64,000 bases of DNA from Silene conica (GCA_029255685.2 CM055319.2:11456747-11520746), one strand, 5' to 3'; shown: positions 11,795 through 25,393, numbered from the stretch's first letter. Translations and numbers: made by a program. The notes: a model not told the origin generated them from the letters alone.

Positions 11795-12480
11795 CATTTG
11801 AAATATTTGAAATTTACTCGGTTTACAATCTACTCGGTTTTATTGTTTTATGGAATGGAATATTTGCAATTTACTCGGTTATATTTTATGGAATGGAATA
11901 TTTGCAATTATGGAATGAAATATTTGCAATTTACTCAGTTTACAATTTACTCGGTTTATGGTTTTATGGAATGGAATATTTGAAATTTACTCGGTTTTAT
12001 TGTTTTATGGAATGGAATATTTGCAATTTACTCGGTTGTATTTAATGGCATGGAATATTTGCAATTTACTCGGTTTATAATTTACTCGGTTTATGGTTCT
12101 ATGGAATAGAATATTTGCAATTTACTCGGTTGTATTTTATGGAATATTCTGACTGTATTTAGAATTTACAGGTTTGTAATATTATAATAGTTTTATGGAA
12201 TGAAATATTTAGTTTAAATTAGGGTTTAATTAGCTTAAATATTTATGGAATATTTAGTGGTATATTTATGGAATATGTAGGAAATGTTGAATTTGGAATA
12301 AAATCAAAGGTCTATACGGTTCTATTTTATGGAATATTTAGGGAATAAAATCAAAGATTTACACGGTTTAAAAAAATGGCTATTACGTTTAAAATTTCCG
12401 AACAATATTTATATTTATGGAAGATTTAAGGTATATTTAGTGGAATATTTAGGAAATGTAGGGAATGATGGTTTAAACGT
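11795..12480. repeat. AT-rich degenerate repeat block inside the Helitron
   Basis: The phrases tttactcggtt, ttttatggaatggaatattt and gcaatttactcgg recur many times with spacing of roughly 40-70 bp and fade to the right. The block occupies the place where the RepHel N-terminus should be. No coding potential. Confidence 0.7.
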
Positions 12481-12724
12481 GATATTTTAATATTATAATA
12501 TTATAATACATAAAAAATATGACTTGGCATAAATTAAGGGTTCGCATTGGTCTACAAAACTGTTTTTTTGTGAGGGTGAATGTGAGTGCGAGAAAGAGTG
12601 AAAGGTGAAACATTATTGCGCCACGTAAGCAGATAGACATTTTGCTTTTATAGTAATAAAATAACTATGATTACTCCATTAATAATTACTTTCATAATAA
12701 GCAATTTTTTTCGATTATTGCAAG

Positions 12725-13022
12725 AATTAAGAGGCTATAATTAAGGTTCGGTGTTAGCCGCCTACAACCAAGCATTTTGATCCCGTGCCTCACATCACAA
12801 TCGCCTACACGGAGGCTTATTAATATTTAACCCATACGACAGAGCTAGCGTACCCCTCATTTAGTGACCCAAGCAAAGACCAACAGCAACATGTTGTTTA
12901 ACTCACCTCTTAACAATACCAATATGGCACCCACCATGGCCACCAATACACAGTCTTCGGGTCTCAATGATTCAACTCATCACATCAACTTGCTCCTTTT
13001 TCACTGTTTGCTACACATAGTA
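12725..13022 (+). repeat. dispersed repeat, copy 2
   Basis: Paralogue of 4376-5440. It lacks the Harbinger insertion, so it preserves that element's empty site near 12810. Its right part is cut off by the TIR element at 13023-14943 and resumes at 14944-14982 (cctccatattattcagatat). Both copies end near a minus-orientation Helitron terminus (5471 and 14983), suggesting the whole unit moved together. Confidence 0.55.
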
Positions 13023-13211
13023 GGACCCTCTTCTTTCTGACTTTTAGAGCTGAATTAAATTGAGCTGAACTGAATGAAGCTTAACTAAAATAAACTGAGC
13101 TGAGTTGAACTGAACTGAATTTAATCGAATTGGACTGAACTGAATTTAATTGAGTAGAAGTGTAGAACTGAACTGAAATTAATAAAAGTGGATAAAGTTT
13201 AATTAAATTGA

Positions 13212-13845
13212 TGCAAAATGGATGCGGAATCGCATTCGCATCTGTTTTTTAACTGTACGTGGGCAGCTCAAATCTGGCAGGAGGTTCAGCAGCGGTTCTC
13301 TTTCTCCACTTACACATCTGATTTGGATGCCATTCTAGCTTGGTATGCTCGACACAATAGGGGGACGAGCTGGCTAAAGCGAAGGAAAAGAAGCGCTCTT
13401 TTGGCTACTATTTACAATATTTGGCATGAGCGTAATGATCGGATTTTCCAAAGCAAAGAGGCAACAATGGCTGAAGTCATTCAGCGTGTTGTTAATCAAA
13501 TTCTTATCCGTGTTGCTTTTTGCTCTAAAGGGCTGGATGAGTATAGCGTGCAACGTCAGCTTTATTGAGTTAGTTGGGGTTTGTATTGTTAGCCTTTCTG
13601 CTTGGTAGTCTACCAGTTTTTTCACATTGCTCCCCCGAGCAATGTTTTTCTGGTCTAACAGATCATATCTGTTCTGTTTATTTTTTTCCATAGGGGTTTT
13701 TTTTTGTATAGGGAGCCACTCCGGTTTCCTTTGTAGTATAGCTTATGGGGTCTTGTACTTTCCTTCATATTTTATGAAATAAAAGATCCTTTGCTTTTCT
13801 GCAAAAATAATAATAATAATAATAATAATAAAAGTTCCCGGTTGA
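13212..13845 (+). pseudogene. 5'-truncated L1-type LINE end: zf-RVT region, 3' UTR and TAA tail
   Basis: 13218-13568 encodes the C-terminal zinc-binding region of a plant LINE reverse transcriptase polyprotein: HSHLFFNCTWAAQIW, then LLATIYNIWHERNDRIFQ, a pattern common in plant L1 ORF2 proteins. A 3' UTR of about 240 bp follows and ends in an aataaaa signal and a (TAA)n tail (13806-13833). Only the last part of ORF2 is present, as in most LINE copies, which are truncated during reverse transcription. It sits inside the TIR element at 13023-14943. Target duplication not resolved. Confidence 0.8.
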
Positions 13846-14286
13846 TAATTAAAAAAAAAATGTTAATAATAATAATAATAATTTTGTTTGATGAATAAAA
13901 ATTTGCGGTTTTTAAAATATTAATGATAAAATAAGTTATTAACAATTTCATTTGAATGCAAAAACTTGGTATACCGGTTATAGAACATCAAAGTACTCAA
14001 GGAAGAACAGATTCAACACATGGATGATAAAGATCGAATGGAAGAAACTCATGGACAAAGTTCGAAAAAATAGGGCGTGTTATTGGTGTCCATAATGACC
14101 ACGATAATGAAGCACATCATGATAATATGGAAGCCAATAACGAAGCAATATATATGATGTTTTTTGTATTAATGATATCTATATTTTCAAGATTATGATT
14201 TTCGATTGTGTTAACAAATATCACTATTTGAATGTTATAAAATTTTACTTCTCAGGTACTTTTTTCTCTACTCTCCCATGTTTCAC

Positions 14287-14321
<35 letters not shown>

Positions 14322-14479
14322 TTAATAATAAAAAACTAACATAATAAATATATAGACAATAATAATAATAACGGTAAATAACAACAATAACAATAATTAT
14401 TCATTAATAATAATAAAAAATAATAATAATAATAATAAAAAATAATAACAATAAAAAATAAAAAATAAAAATAAAAATA
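14287..14479. repeat. TAA/ATA microsatellite tract
   Basis: Long runs of aataat units with interruptions (14287-14320, 14400-14470), immediately left of the Stowaway MITE. Simple sequence, no coding meaning. Confidence 0.9.
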
Positions 14480-14735
14480 CTTCCTCCATTTATTTTATTT
14501 CTTCCCATTTCATATTGCACATGGATTAAGACATTTATTAAAAAATGATAAAGTAATGAAAGGAAGACAACAAGTGGGGTTAGTAATGAAAAGAGGGCAT
14601 TTTTTGTAATTAATGAAATAGGACAAGGACCAAGTTGTCATTTGGTTGTCTAAAATAGGAAATAAAAGAAATGGGAAGAAAATAGATAATTTGCCAAATA
14701 AGGGAAATGGGAAGAAAATATGAAAATGGAGGAAA
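14480..14735. mobile_element. Stowaway-like MITE 1
   Basis: TA (14478-14479) precedes CTTCCTCCATTTATTTTATT and the inverted right end reads TTTCCTCCATTTTCATATTT before TA (14736-14737). Short size (256 bp), TIRs, TA duplication and no gene fit a Tc1/Mariner-derived MITE. Confidence 0.75.
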
Positions 14736-14982
14736 TAATAAATAATAACAATAACAATAACCATAACAATAATATGTGGACTGAACTTAATAAAACTGAG
14801 TTGAATTGAATCGAACTGAACTGAACCGAATTGAACTTAACTTAACTGAATGGAGCTGAGCTGAACTGAACTGGACAAAACTGAACTGAACAAAGCTGAG
14901 CTGAATTAAAACGAGCTGAAAATAAGCCAAAAAGAACAGAGCCTAGATCCTCCATATTATTCAGATATTGTTAGAATAAATA

Positions 14983-15390
14983 CTAGTTTTACGGTTAATT
15001 CTATTAAATTGAAAAAATCATATAAAGTGAATATATTTAATAAATATATGATTTTAGTATCGTAGTTATATGATTTTTATAAAGTTAAGACGGATAGTAG
15101 CCGATAAAAATATATATTGATTTTAAAATTATACTTACGGTTTAAATCTTAAGTTCCTAACCATTGTAATGAAGCCAGATTATTATTAGTCCGACTCTCT
15201 AACTAACCAAAAAACTCCGACCATATAATATAAACCCTATCTTTTCATTTACATTTAAGACGGGGTTACATATTTTCGTTGATTTCCAACTCTCAACTAT
15301 TTTAATTTGTGGATTTTCGGTGTTTGAATGTTTTAATTTTCACAAATATATTTGGTAGTCAATTTTTGTTCCTGTTTTGTATGCATTTTA
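14983..15390 (-). mobile_element. Helitron-like remnant related to the 41846 element
   Basis: On the minus strand it ends in CTAG (14983-14986). From about 15000 to 15390 it matches the short Helitron at 41846-42943 (shared tatgattttagtatcg, taagacggatagta, tacatattttcgttgattt). The terminal hairpin is lost and the 5' end was not found, so it is an immobile relic. Confidence 0.55.
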
Positions 15391-16159
15391 TGTATAGGTT
15401 TTCTTAAAAAAAATCTTGTTTTCAATTTTCTTATTTTCCCCAGTTTTCCAAATTTTATTATATTTATTTTATATTTAATAAATTTTTGATGAAATTTACT
15501 CATAAAAAAGGACCATTCTATATAATTTTTTGATTTTCATCTTTTAATAATTTTTTTGGTTTATAAATTAACAATATTATTTTTAATATTGTAAAATTTT
15601 TATTATAATAATTTTGCAGTGATTTGTTTTTTGTAAAAATAATTATTTAGATGTTGTTATTTGTACGCTTTTATAAGCAAAAAATAATTATTATCATATC
15701 ATATCAACATATTATATATATTATACTCCGTATAATATAGTGTTCAGAATAATAAAACAATAGTATAAATAGAGATTAAAGAATAATGAAAGTAGGATAT
15801 ATAGTAGCTAATTAATTCAATGAGAAGAATGTGAATTTCTTAGGAAACAACCATTTTTTTACTAGCCTAAAAATAAGGGACTAATAAAAGTCCTCTAAAA
15901 GTTAAATATTAATTTGATTATACGCATGGCTAATTTATTTGCAATTTTATTTCCATGTTTCATTTGTTTAAGTTTGAAAGGTACCCAATAATTGTAAGTT
16001 TGTTAAAGATTTATTTCAGTCCTAATTAAAATAGTTATTATAATGAATAAAAACGATGAACAAATACTTGAGACCGACAAAGGCGGTAGTTTTAGTCAAC
16101 GATTTATTATAACTCGGTATGTTTTATTTTTAAGTGTCTTTGTACGAAGCATTTAGCAA
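15391..16159. other. AT-rich intergenic DNA, no gene recognised
   Basis: No coding frame. A segment with cgcatggctaattt...tttaagtttgaaag (about 15925-15985) recurs at about 27785-27845, so the region contains at least one dispersed repeat. Confidence 0.4.
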
Positions 16160-16350
16160 GTGATAGGGATGTCAATGGGGTTGGGTGTGGAGGAGGGATA
16201 ACCCGCATCCGCATTTGCACCCGCATCCGCAAATTATAATGCGCATTTTTGCACCCGTCTTACGATCTGTGGTGGGTTGAACTTTTCAAAGCTGTCCCCA
16301 CCCCGTGGGAATCCGTTGACCCGCTAAATTACCCGCCTAACATTCAATAA
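16160..16350. repeat. GC-rich dispersed repeat, copy A
   Basis: A GC-rich island with acccgcatccgc repeated and cccaccccgtggg. A related island lies at 27150-27390. Family not recognised. Confidence 0.45.
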
Positions 16351-16594
16351 ATTAGAGCTCCGTTGACCCATAAAATATTTTTTCATACAAATATATAATG
16401 AAAGACGGGGTTTGTTTTTTTAGAGTTTCTTTTTATGGTTGGATAGTGTTTGTGGAAATGGGGATTGGGGGAATTTGAGTAGGTAATAAGTAGTGACTAT
16501 TAAACTACTGGGTTGTCTAACTTGTGTGGGTAAATGAGTAAAATAAGCTTATTTTACGAAAAATTTGTTCTTTTTTTATCTTTTAAGTTAAATT

Positions 16595-16596
<2 letters not shown>

Positions 16597-16640
<44 letters not shown>
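16597..16640. repeat. (TA)n microsatellite, left edge of the element chain
   Basis: About 22 TA units, directly followed by the first (TA)n-flanked element. Confidence 0.95.
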
Positions 16641-16643
<3 letters not shown>

Positions 16644-16878
16644 ATTTGAATCACGTGAGGCACCCTCCTTAATATGAGGCTGCCGGACTCATCATAACCG
16701 TTGGATCTAAAAATAATAGACGCACCAGATCTTGACACGTGTCCATATATAATATATAAAAAAAAAAATATTTCTCTCTTGCATCTTATCTATCGATTCC
16801 AGTGTCCACTGCATTTCCCTCCTTTCTCTCCTCTCCATCACACACCCACCTCCTTCTCTCTCCACCCACCTTCCGAAA

Positions 16879-17350
16879 ATCATTGCTTCCTTCCTCCGTC
16901 GTCTCCGGGATACTGACTCAGCCTCCGCGGTTCGCGCCGCCGTCGCATCCGCCGTTGCCGCGGTCGCACCTCACAATCCCGTCCTCGTTATCGATACTTT
17001 ATCCAACTCCGTGTTTACGAAACAACACGGTGGGGCCCAGTTAGGGTGTTGCGTGTGTCTCAAGGCGGCGGTGGAGTCCGTCGGTGTGTCGGGTTTGGTT
17101 GACAGAGGGAAATTAGTAGCGAGAGTAGTGAAAGACTGAAAGTGTTGAGAGGTGATGGGTATAAGGCGAAAGCTGGGTTGATTGGTGTGATGGAGAGTAT
17201 TGTTGGGTGTAATGGTGGAATTGTAGGAAAAATGGGGAGAGTTTAGTGGTGGAGAGTGTGGTTGGATGTGCGGTTGAGATGTTGAGTTCCGAGGATTGGG
17301 CCGCGAGGAAAGGTGCTGCAATGGTGTTACAGGTTGTTGCTGATGTTGAA
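16879..17350 (+). pseudogene. captured TORTIFOLIA1-like ARM/HEAT-repeat gene fragment
   Basis: The frame IIASFLRRLRDTDSA..VRAAVASAVAA..LVIDTLSNSVF..GAQLGCCVCLKAAVESV (16879-17070), then after shifts GDGYKAKAGLIGVMESIVG and EMLSSEDWAARKGAAMVLQV (to 17350), matches the N-terminal helical-repeat pattern of plant TORTIFOLIA1/SPIRAL2-like microtubule-associated proteins (e.g. the conserved SSEDWAARKAAAEAL). Those proteins bind and stabilise cortical microtubules. Stops and frameshifts make it non-functional. GC content is far higher than its surroundings, as expected of captured exon sequence. Confidence 0.65.
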
Positions 17351-17579
17351 TTATTTTACTTGCTGTTACTCCACCGAAATTGTTAATGGATGATTATGAA
17401 TTTATGATTACGAATGGATTAAACAACGATTTGATTGTCGGAACAGAAAATTATAGAGCGTCTTTTATTAATGAACACACGAGCATTCAAAAGGTTGGGG
17501 AATGGCGTTAAAGATAAATTGTTTGATTTGCTGATCTAAATGATGTATGAATGGGAGAATGGTTGTGAAAGAGTTTCTG

Positions 17580-19275
17580 AAACCTAAATCACCACAATAC
17601 TTCCAATAAAATAAGGTTTCGGTTTTACAAATTAAGATCCAAGATTTACAAAATAAGAAATTAAACATTTTGTGAGTAAATAAACATTTTTAAATCCAAG
17701 TTTCACGAAATAAAGTCCCGGTTTCACGAATTAAGGTCCAAGATTCACGAAATAAAAAATTAAACATTTTGTGAGTGAACAAACATTTTAAGTCCAGTTT
17801 CACGAAATAAGGTCCCGGTTTCACGAATTAAGGTCCAAGATTCACGAAATAAGAAATTAAACATTTTGTGAGTAAACAAATATTTTAAATCCACGTTTCA
17901 CAAAATAAGGTCCCGGTTTCAAAAATTAAGGTCCAAGATTCACGAAATAAGAAATTAAACATTTTGGGAATAAGCAAACATTTTAAGTCCAAGTTTCACG
18001 AAATAAGGTTACGGTTTCACAAATTAAGGTCCAAGATTCACGAAATAAGAAATTAAACATTTTGTGAGTAAATAAACATTTTAAGTCCAAGTTTCACGAA
18101 ATAAGGTCCCAATTTCACAAATTAAGGTCCAATATTCATGAAATAAGAAATTAAACATTTCGTGAGTGAAGAAACATTTTAAGTCCAAGTTTCACGAAAT
18201 AAGGTCACGGTTTCACAAATTAAGGTTCAAGATTCACGAAATAAGAAATTATACCTTTTGTGAGTAAACAAACATTTTAATTCCAAGTTTCACGAAATAG
18301 CTCCCGGTTTCACAAATTAAGGTCCAAGATTCACGAAATAAAAAATTAAACATTTTGTGAGTAAACGAACATTTTAAGTCCAACTTTCACGAAATAAGGT
18401 CTCGGTTTCACAAATTAAGGTCCAAGATTCACGAAATAAGAAGTTATACAATTCATGAGTAAACAAACTTTTTAAGTCTAAGTTTCACGAAATAAGGTCC
18501 CGGTTTCACAAATTATGGTCCAAGATTTACGAAATAAAAAATTATATATTTCGTGAGTAAATCAATATTTTAAGTCCAAGTTTCACGAAATAAGGTATCG
18601 GTTTCACAAAATAAGGTCCAAGATTCACGAAATAAAAAATTATACATTTCGTGAATAAACGTAACATTTTAAGTCCAAATTTCACGAAATAAGGTCTCGG
18701 TTTCACAAATTAAGGTTCAAGATTCACGAAATAAAAAATTAAACATTTTGTGATTAAACGAACATTTTAAGTCCAACTTTCACGAAATAAGGTCTCGGTT
18801 TCACAAATTAAAGTCCAAAATTCACGAAATAAGAAATTATAAATTTCATGAGTAAACAAATATTTTAAGTCCAAGTTTCACGAAATAAGGTCTCGGTTTC
18901 ACAAATTATGGTCTAAGATTCACGAAATAAAAAATTATACATTTCGTGAGTAAACAAATATTTTAAGTCCAAGTTTCACGAATTAAGGTCTCGGTTTCAC
19001 AAATTAAGGTCCAAAATTCACGAAATAAAAAATTATACATTTCGTGAATAAACGAACATTTTAAGTTCAAGTTTCACGAAATAAGGTCTCGGTTTCATAA
19101 TTTAAGGTCCAAAATTCACGAAATAAGAAATTATACATTTCGTGAATAAACAAACATTTTAAGTCCAAGTTTCACAAAATAAGGTCCCGACTTCACAAAT
19201 TAAGGTCCAAGATTCACGAAATAAAAAATTTAACATTTTGTGAGTAAACAAATATTTTAAGTCCAAGTTTAACGA
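17580..19275. repeat. 98-bp minisatellite, about 17 copies
   Basis: Units begin aagtccaagtttcacgaaat and recur every 96-98 bp (starts at 17985, 18083, 18181, 18279, 18375 and so on). Each unit contains three sub-repeats of about 25-30 bp built on ttcac(g/a)aaataagg, so the 98-bp unit arose from amplification of a shorter one. Sequence drift between copies is moderate. Confidence 0.9.
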
Positions 19276-19480
19276 AATAAGAAAAAGAGGAAAATAGATA
19301 ATTTTTTTAGATAGAGAAAATATTTGGGCCAAATGAATTGTTATAAATGATCCATAATTTTCATCCCATTAAAATTAGTCCAATGAACAATCATGTGCAA
19401 CATAGTAAGGGTTCGGCGGCCTCACCGTAATAGGCGGCCTCACGTGATCCGGCCTCTATATATATATATATATATTATAT

Positions 19481-19939
19481 AGAATTGGGATCCTATGAGA
19501 ACCACCAATATAATGAGAACCGTGAGAACTCTACCTTACGGACTTTTTTTAAAAAAAATAATGACATATTTGGATTCGGCATGGAATTTTAAGGCTAGAG
19601 AACATATTTCTTGGTCTAGAAAATATATACTAGTGACGGAAATCGAGGTGAGATACGTTTTATTAATTTTCATGCACCTACTACCGATTTTTACGCATCT
19701 ATCATTTTTCATGCACCTAGAACTCGTTTTAATGCACGTACAACCTCTTATTTCATGCACCTAGTAATCATTTTCATGCATGTAAAAAATTTCATGCACG
19801 TAGTGGTTGTTTTCGTGCATTTATAGCCATTTTAGTACGCCTAATTATATTTTCGTACACTAAGTATATATTTTGTTAATTAAATCAAAATTTTTTGTTT
19901 ATTGATACTAAAGTGTGTATTTGAATAAGTTAAACTAAT

Positions 19940-19943
<4 letters not shown>
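19481..19943. mobile_element. (TA)n-flanked element E2a, truncated inverted partner of E2b
   Basis: Begins agaattgggatcctatgaga after (TA)n and runs to aagttaaactaatgg before another (TA)n (19944-19970). It is a near-identical inverted copy of about 20083-20533 but lacks the other terminus, so one end was lost. The atgcacct-type phrase (cattttcatgcacctag) recurs several times inside. Frames on both strands merely mirror each other and are not genes. Confidence 0.7.
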
Positions 19944-19970
<27 letters not shown>

Positions 19971-19975
<5 letters not shown>

Positions 19976-20528
19976 CGGGATCCGGTGAGAACCACCCTTA
20001 TAATGAGAACCATGAGAACCCTCACTAAATCTCCACCATATCTCGCTTCGAATGTTTCGTTGGATCATTTACCATTAGTTTAACTTATTCAAATACACAC
20101 TTTAGTATCAATAAACAAAAAATTTTGATTTAATTAACAAAATATATACTTAGTGTACGAAAATATAATTAGGCGTACTAAAATGGCTATAAATGCACGA
20201 AAACAACCACTACGTGCATGAAATTTTTTACATGCATGAAAATGATTACTAGGTGCATGAAATAAGAGGTTGTACGTGCATTAAAACGAGTTCTAGGTGC
20301 ATGAAAAATGATAGATGCGTAAAAATCGGTAGTAGGTGCATGAAAATTAATAAAACGTATCTCACCTCGATTTCCGTCACTAGTATATATTTTCTAGACC
20401 AAGAAATATGTTCTCTAGCCTTAAAATTCCATGCCGAATCCAAATATGTCATTAATTTTTTTTTTAAAAAGTCGGTAAGGTAGAGTTCTCATGGTTCTCA
20501 TTATATTGGTGGTTCTCATAGGATCCCA

Positions 20529-20533
<5 letters not shown>
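19971..20533. mobile_element. (TA)n-flanked MITE E2b, complete, 563 bp
   Basis: Left end gggtcgggatccggtgagaa, right end inverted gaattgggatcctatgagaa; both continue with ccacc..tataatgagaaccatgagaac. (TA)n on both sides (19944-19970, 20534-20561). Together with E2a it forms an inverted repeat with arms of about 450 bp. Confidence 0.75.
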
Positions 20534-20566
<33 letters not shown>

Positions 20567-22281
20567 TAGGATCTATTGAGTCTACCTTCTAGGATGAGTC
20601 CGTCCTATCATTTCTAGTCGTCCGATCAATTCTTAATAAACTTAATCGTATGACTGAGATTAAATCTAAGATTTATATTTTAATTTTACCATATATAAAC
20701 TCGTTATTCAGCATAATTTCCCTGGTAATACATAAAAACTTTCTCTCTCTTCCTTATCTCTCTTCGAATTTCTCTCCGGTTGTTACCTTGCTTTTTTCCT
20801 TTTCCGCGTCATATTCATTACTGAATGAATCTGGTGTTTATTTCACATATGGGGAATCAAAAAGGAGAAATCAAAATACAAATCGTCATATACATGAAGC
20901 CAAATCCTACTTCAATATTGTTTCGAATGTTTCGAATATTTCGCATGCTTGAGACTACAAATAGGTAATTAATTAGGTTTTGATCTGAGTTTAAATTGAT
21001 TATAGTGCGAACTTGAGGAACTTATCCGTTTTTGTTGGAGCATGCAATAATTAATTGTCGATTGCTTTGTGATATGAGTAGGTGTACTCAATATTGATAA
21101 GACGGATCGAGGTGTTGCGCTTCATGCCTTCATTAATGAGGTGAGGTTTTGATTTTGCAGGTACTGTTGATAAAAATCAACATATCTATTAACAATTTTG
21201 TTTGTTTGTTTATTTAATCAACTTGAATTATGTTTTGTTGATTAAGGTGTACTTATTAATTATTTGAGTTAAACTATGTTAAATTCCAAGAATTATTGCT
21301 AGAGCGAGTATTTCGTTTCAGTAAAAATTGTTTAAATTGGATTTTCACTTTCATTATATCATTTTTTTATTTCTTGAGCTTGCTTGATCTATTTTTCTTA
21401 TTTCATTCGTTATATCGTTTTGTTAATTGCGACTATAAAACTGTTTATAATTGATTTCACTTGTGACAATAACGGTTTAATTGTGTTACAATAATGATGT
21501 AGCCGTGTTACTATAATGCTTAAAATTTGTTACAATATGATATACGTACTCATGTTACAATAATGGTTCAACTATGTTACGATAATCAATTTATTATGTT
21601 ACTACAATGGTTCCATGGTATTATATATCCTTATAAAGGTATTGTAATGCAGCTACTGTTAATTGGAGTGTTAATTTGAGATGTTTGATTACACTTTTCG
21701 TTTTCGCATTGAAGCACTACTTCAAATTTCAATTTACCTTTCGTTTTTTGCCAGTTTTTTTGTCATATGAAAGGAATTTAATTAAATTGTTATCAATAAA
21801 GGTGTTGTCATTCGTGATAAAAAATAATATATCCATTAATTCCACCCCTACGATGTCAGTATAAGCTGTTACAATAGCGTTTTAATCTTGTTACGATAAC
21901 GGTTTAAGTTATGACTTATGACTTGTTACTGTGATGTTCAAAGTGTGTTATTGTAACAGTGTTGGTGTATTATAAAGTACAACAGTGTAACTTGCGACAA
22001 GAACGGTTAATTTGTGTTATGATATAAACTTTGTTACAATGTTGGTTTGCTCGTGTTACAGTGACGATTTAACTATGTTACACTAATGATAAAGCTTTGT
22101 TACAAAGTTGCAGCTTGATTATTGGTGAATGCTGGACATTTTAGAATAGACCTGATGCCACTCAAACCCGAGTATCTGGAATTCTAGGCAATGATTCTTC
22201 TTGGGGATGATAAATTAGGATTGGTGAAGACCTGTATAACTGCAAATATTTAAGTTTATTAGCATTAGGCGATCCTTATTA

Positions 22282-22476
22282 CTCCCTCCTATTCAGCCTA
22301 TTCTTCCATCTTTTCTTATTGATGATAATCACGTTTTCTTCCCTCTTTCCTTATTTGGTAAGTTTTTTGTGGTACAAATTCAATTTCATGTGGGGTAGGT
22401 GATTTGTGTGGTCTAAATTCATTTCCTTAATTTTGGTCTAAAAAGAAAGGGGAAGAATAGGCTGAATAAGAGGGAG
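22282..22476. mobile_element. Stowaway-like MITE 2
   Basis: TA|CTCCCTCCTATTCAGCCTAT at the left and its inverted partner CTCCCTCTTATTCAGCCTAT at the right, TA at 22477-22478. 195 bp, no gene. Nested in E3. Confidence 0.9.
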
Positions 22477-22502
22477 TATATTTTTCTTTGGCATATTCTA
22501 AA

Positions 22503-22573
22503 GGCTATTAGCTCAAAAGGGAGAGCAATGTGCAAATTTTGTACAAAGGTATAGGTTCGAATCCCATATAGCC
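22503..22573 (+). other. tRNA-like sequence (pseudo-tRNA or SINE head)
   Basis: 71 nt beginning ggctatt and ending atatagcc (acceptor arm with one mismatch), D arm gctc/gagc, anticodon-like arm tgtgc/gtaca with a 7-nt loop, and B-box-like ggttcgaatcc. Position 33 is A instead of the invariant T and the T stem has a mismatch, so a working tRNA is unlikely. Confidence 0.4.
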
Positions 22574-22889
22574 TAGTTAATTTAAGAATCTGGTGTTTAG
22601 AATTTATTGAAACGAGATATGTAGTAAAAAAATGATAAATAAAAACAATAATAATACACGGGATTGCAAAATTAAAGACGTGCAGGTCATGATCGGAGTC
22701 AGCTATGCAGCAGTGACGTGCATGGAGCGAGTTACAGTAAAACTCATGTTAATATGTTGCCATAACTAGCCAGTATATTACGACAAAAAATTATAGTGTC
22801 TTCATCCCAAACATTTGCTTACCTTTAGTTAAAATATCCATGTTAAAGAACAACACACACCTTTTAGTAAGTGGTATTATAATCGTTGG

Positions 22890-22975
22890 TAAGCGTTACA
22901 ATAACAGCTAGTAAGCGCTACAATAACAGCTAGTAAGCGTTACAATAACAGCTAGTAAGCGTTACGATAACAGCA
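22890..22975. repeat. 22-bp tandem repeat, about 4 copies
   Basis: Unit gcgttacaataacagctag plus taa, four copies with single-base variants near the right end of E3. Confidence 0.85.
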
Positions 22976-23068
22976 ACGTGGCATCATCCTATGCGTCCAT
23001 GATCTAGATCCAACGGTCTGAAATGGTAGGACGGACTCATTTAAAACCCTGGACTCACCGGATCTCCG

Positions 23069-25393
<2,325 letters not shown>

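Larger units (their letters stand above)
7909..12670 (-). mobile_element. Helitron carrying a decayed Rep/helicase gene
   Basis: The 3' end on the minus strand is a hairpin (cccgtg...cacaggg, about 7920-7938) followed by CTAG (7909-7912) and a host T. The opposite end near 12645-12670 reads, on the minus strand, TCATAG...TTACTATAAAAGC, similar to the TC..TTACTATAAAAGG 5' ends of the two short Helitrons at 38086 and 41846, and is preceded by A. That 5' boundary is inferred. The element holds the rolling-circle gene at 8346-11770 and an AT-rich repeat block at 11795-12480. Its length (4.8 kb) and missing gene N-terminus show it is a deleted derivative of an autonomous Helitron. Confidence 0.75.
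13023..14943. mobile_element. TIR element with ctgaa-rich subterminal repeats, containing nested insertions
   Basis: The left end ggaccctcttctttctgac leads into gagctgaattaaattgagc and about 150 bp of degenerate ctgaactgaa repeats. The right end, inverted, reads ggctctgttctttttggc followed by the same gctgaa-type repeats. The interior holds a LINE fragment (13212-13845), TAA microsatellites and a Stowaway MITE (14480-14735). Exact left boundary and target duplication are unclear. No transposase is seen. Confidence 0.5.
16641..19456 (+). mobile_element. (TA)n-flanked TIR element E1, carrying a host gene fragment
   Basis: Left terminus after (TA)n: ggatttgaatcacgtgaggc; right terminus inverted: ggccggatcacgtgaggccg, again next to (TA)n (19457-19480). 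It holds a TORTIFOLIA1-like gene fragment (16879-17350) and a 98-bp minisatellite (17580-19275) and no transposase. The termini share GGATC..GTGAG with the other elements of the chain. Elements embedded in (TA)n resemble the rice Micron type; that comparison is from general knowledge and not a match I could test. Confidence 0.65.

Noticed and set aside
16701-17321. Overlapping plus and minus frames around the TORTIFOLIA1-like fragment
   Set aside because: Shadows of the GC-rich captured exon; only one plus frame gives ARM-repeat text.
19495-20483. Two matching open frames of 67-89 aa
   Set aside because: They are mirror images produced by the E2a/E2b inverted repeat and overlap termini of a MITE.
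22503-22573. Functional tRNA gene
   Set aside because: Mismatches in acceptor and T stems and no T at position 33; kept only as tRNA-like.
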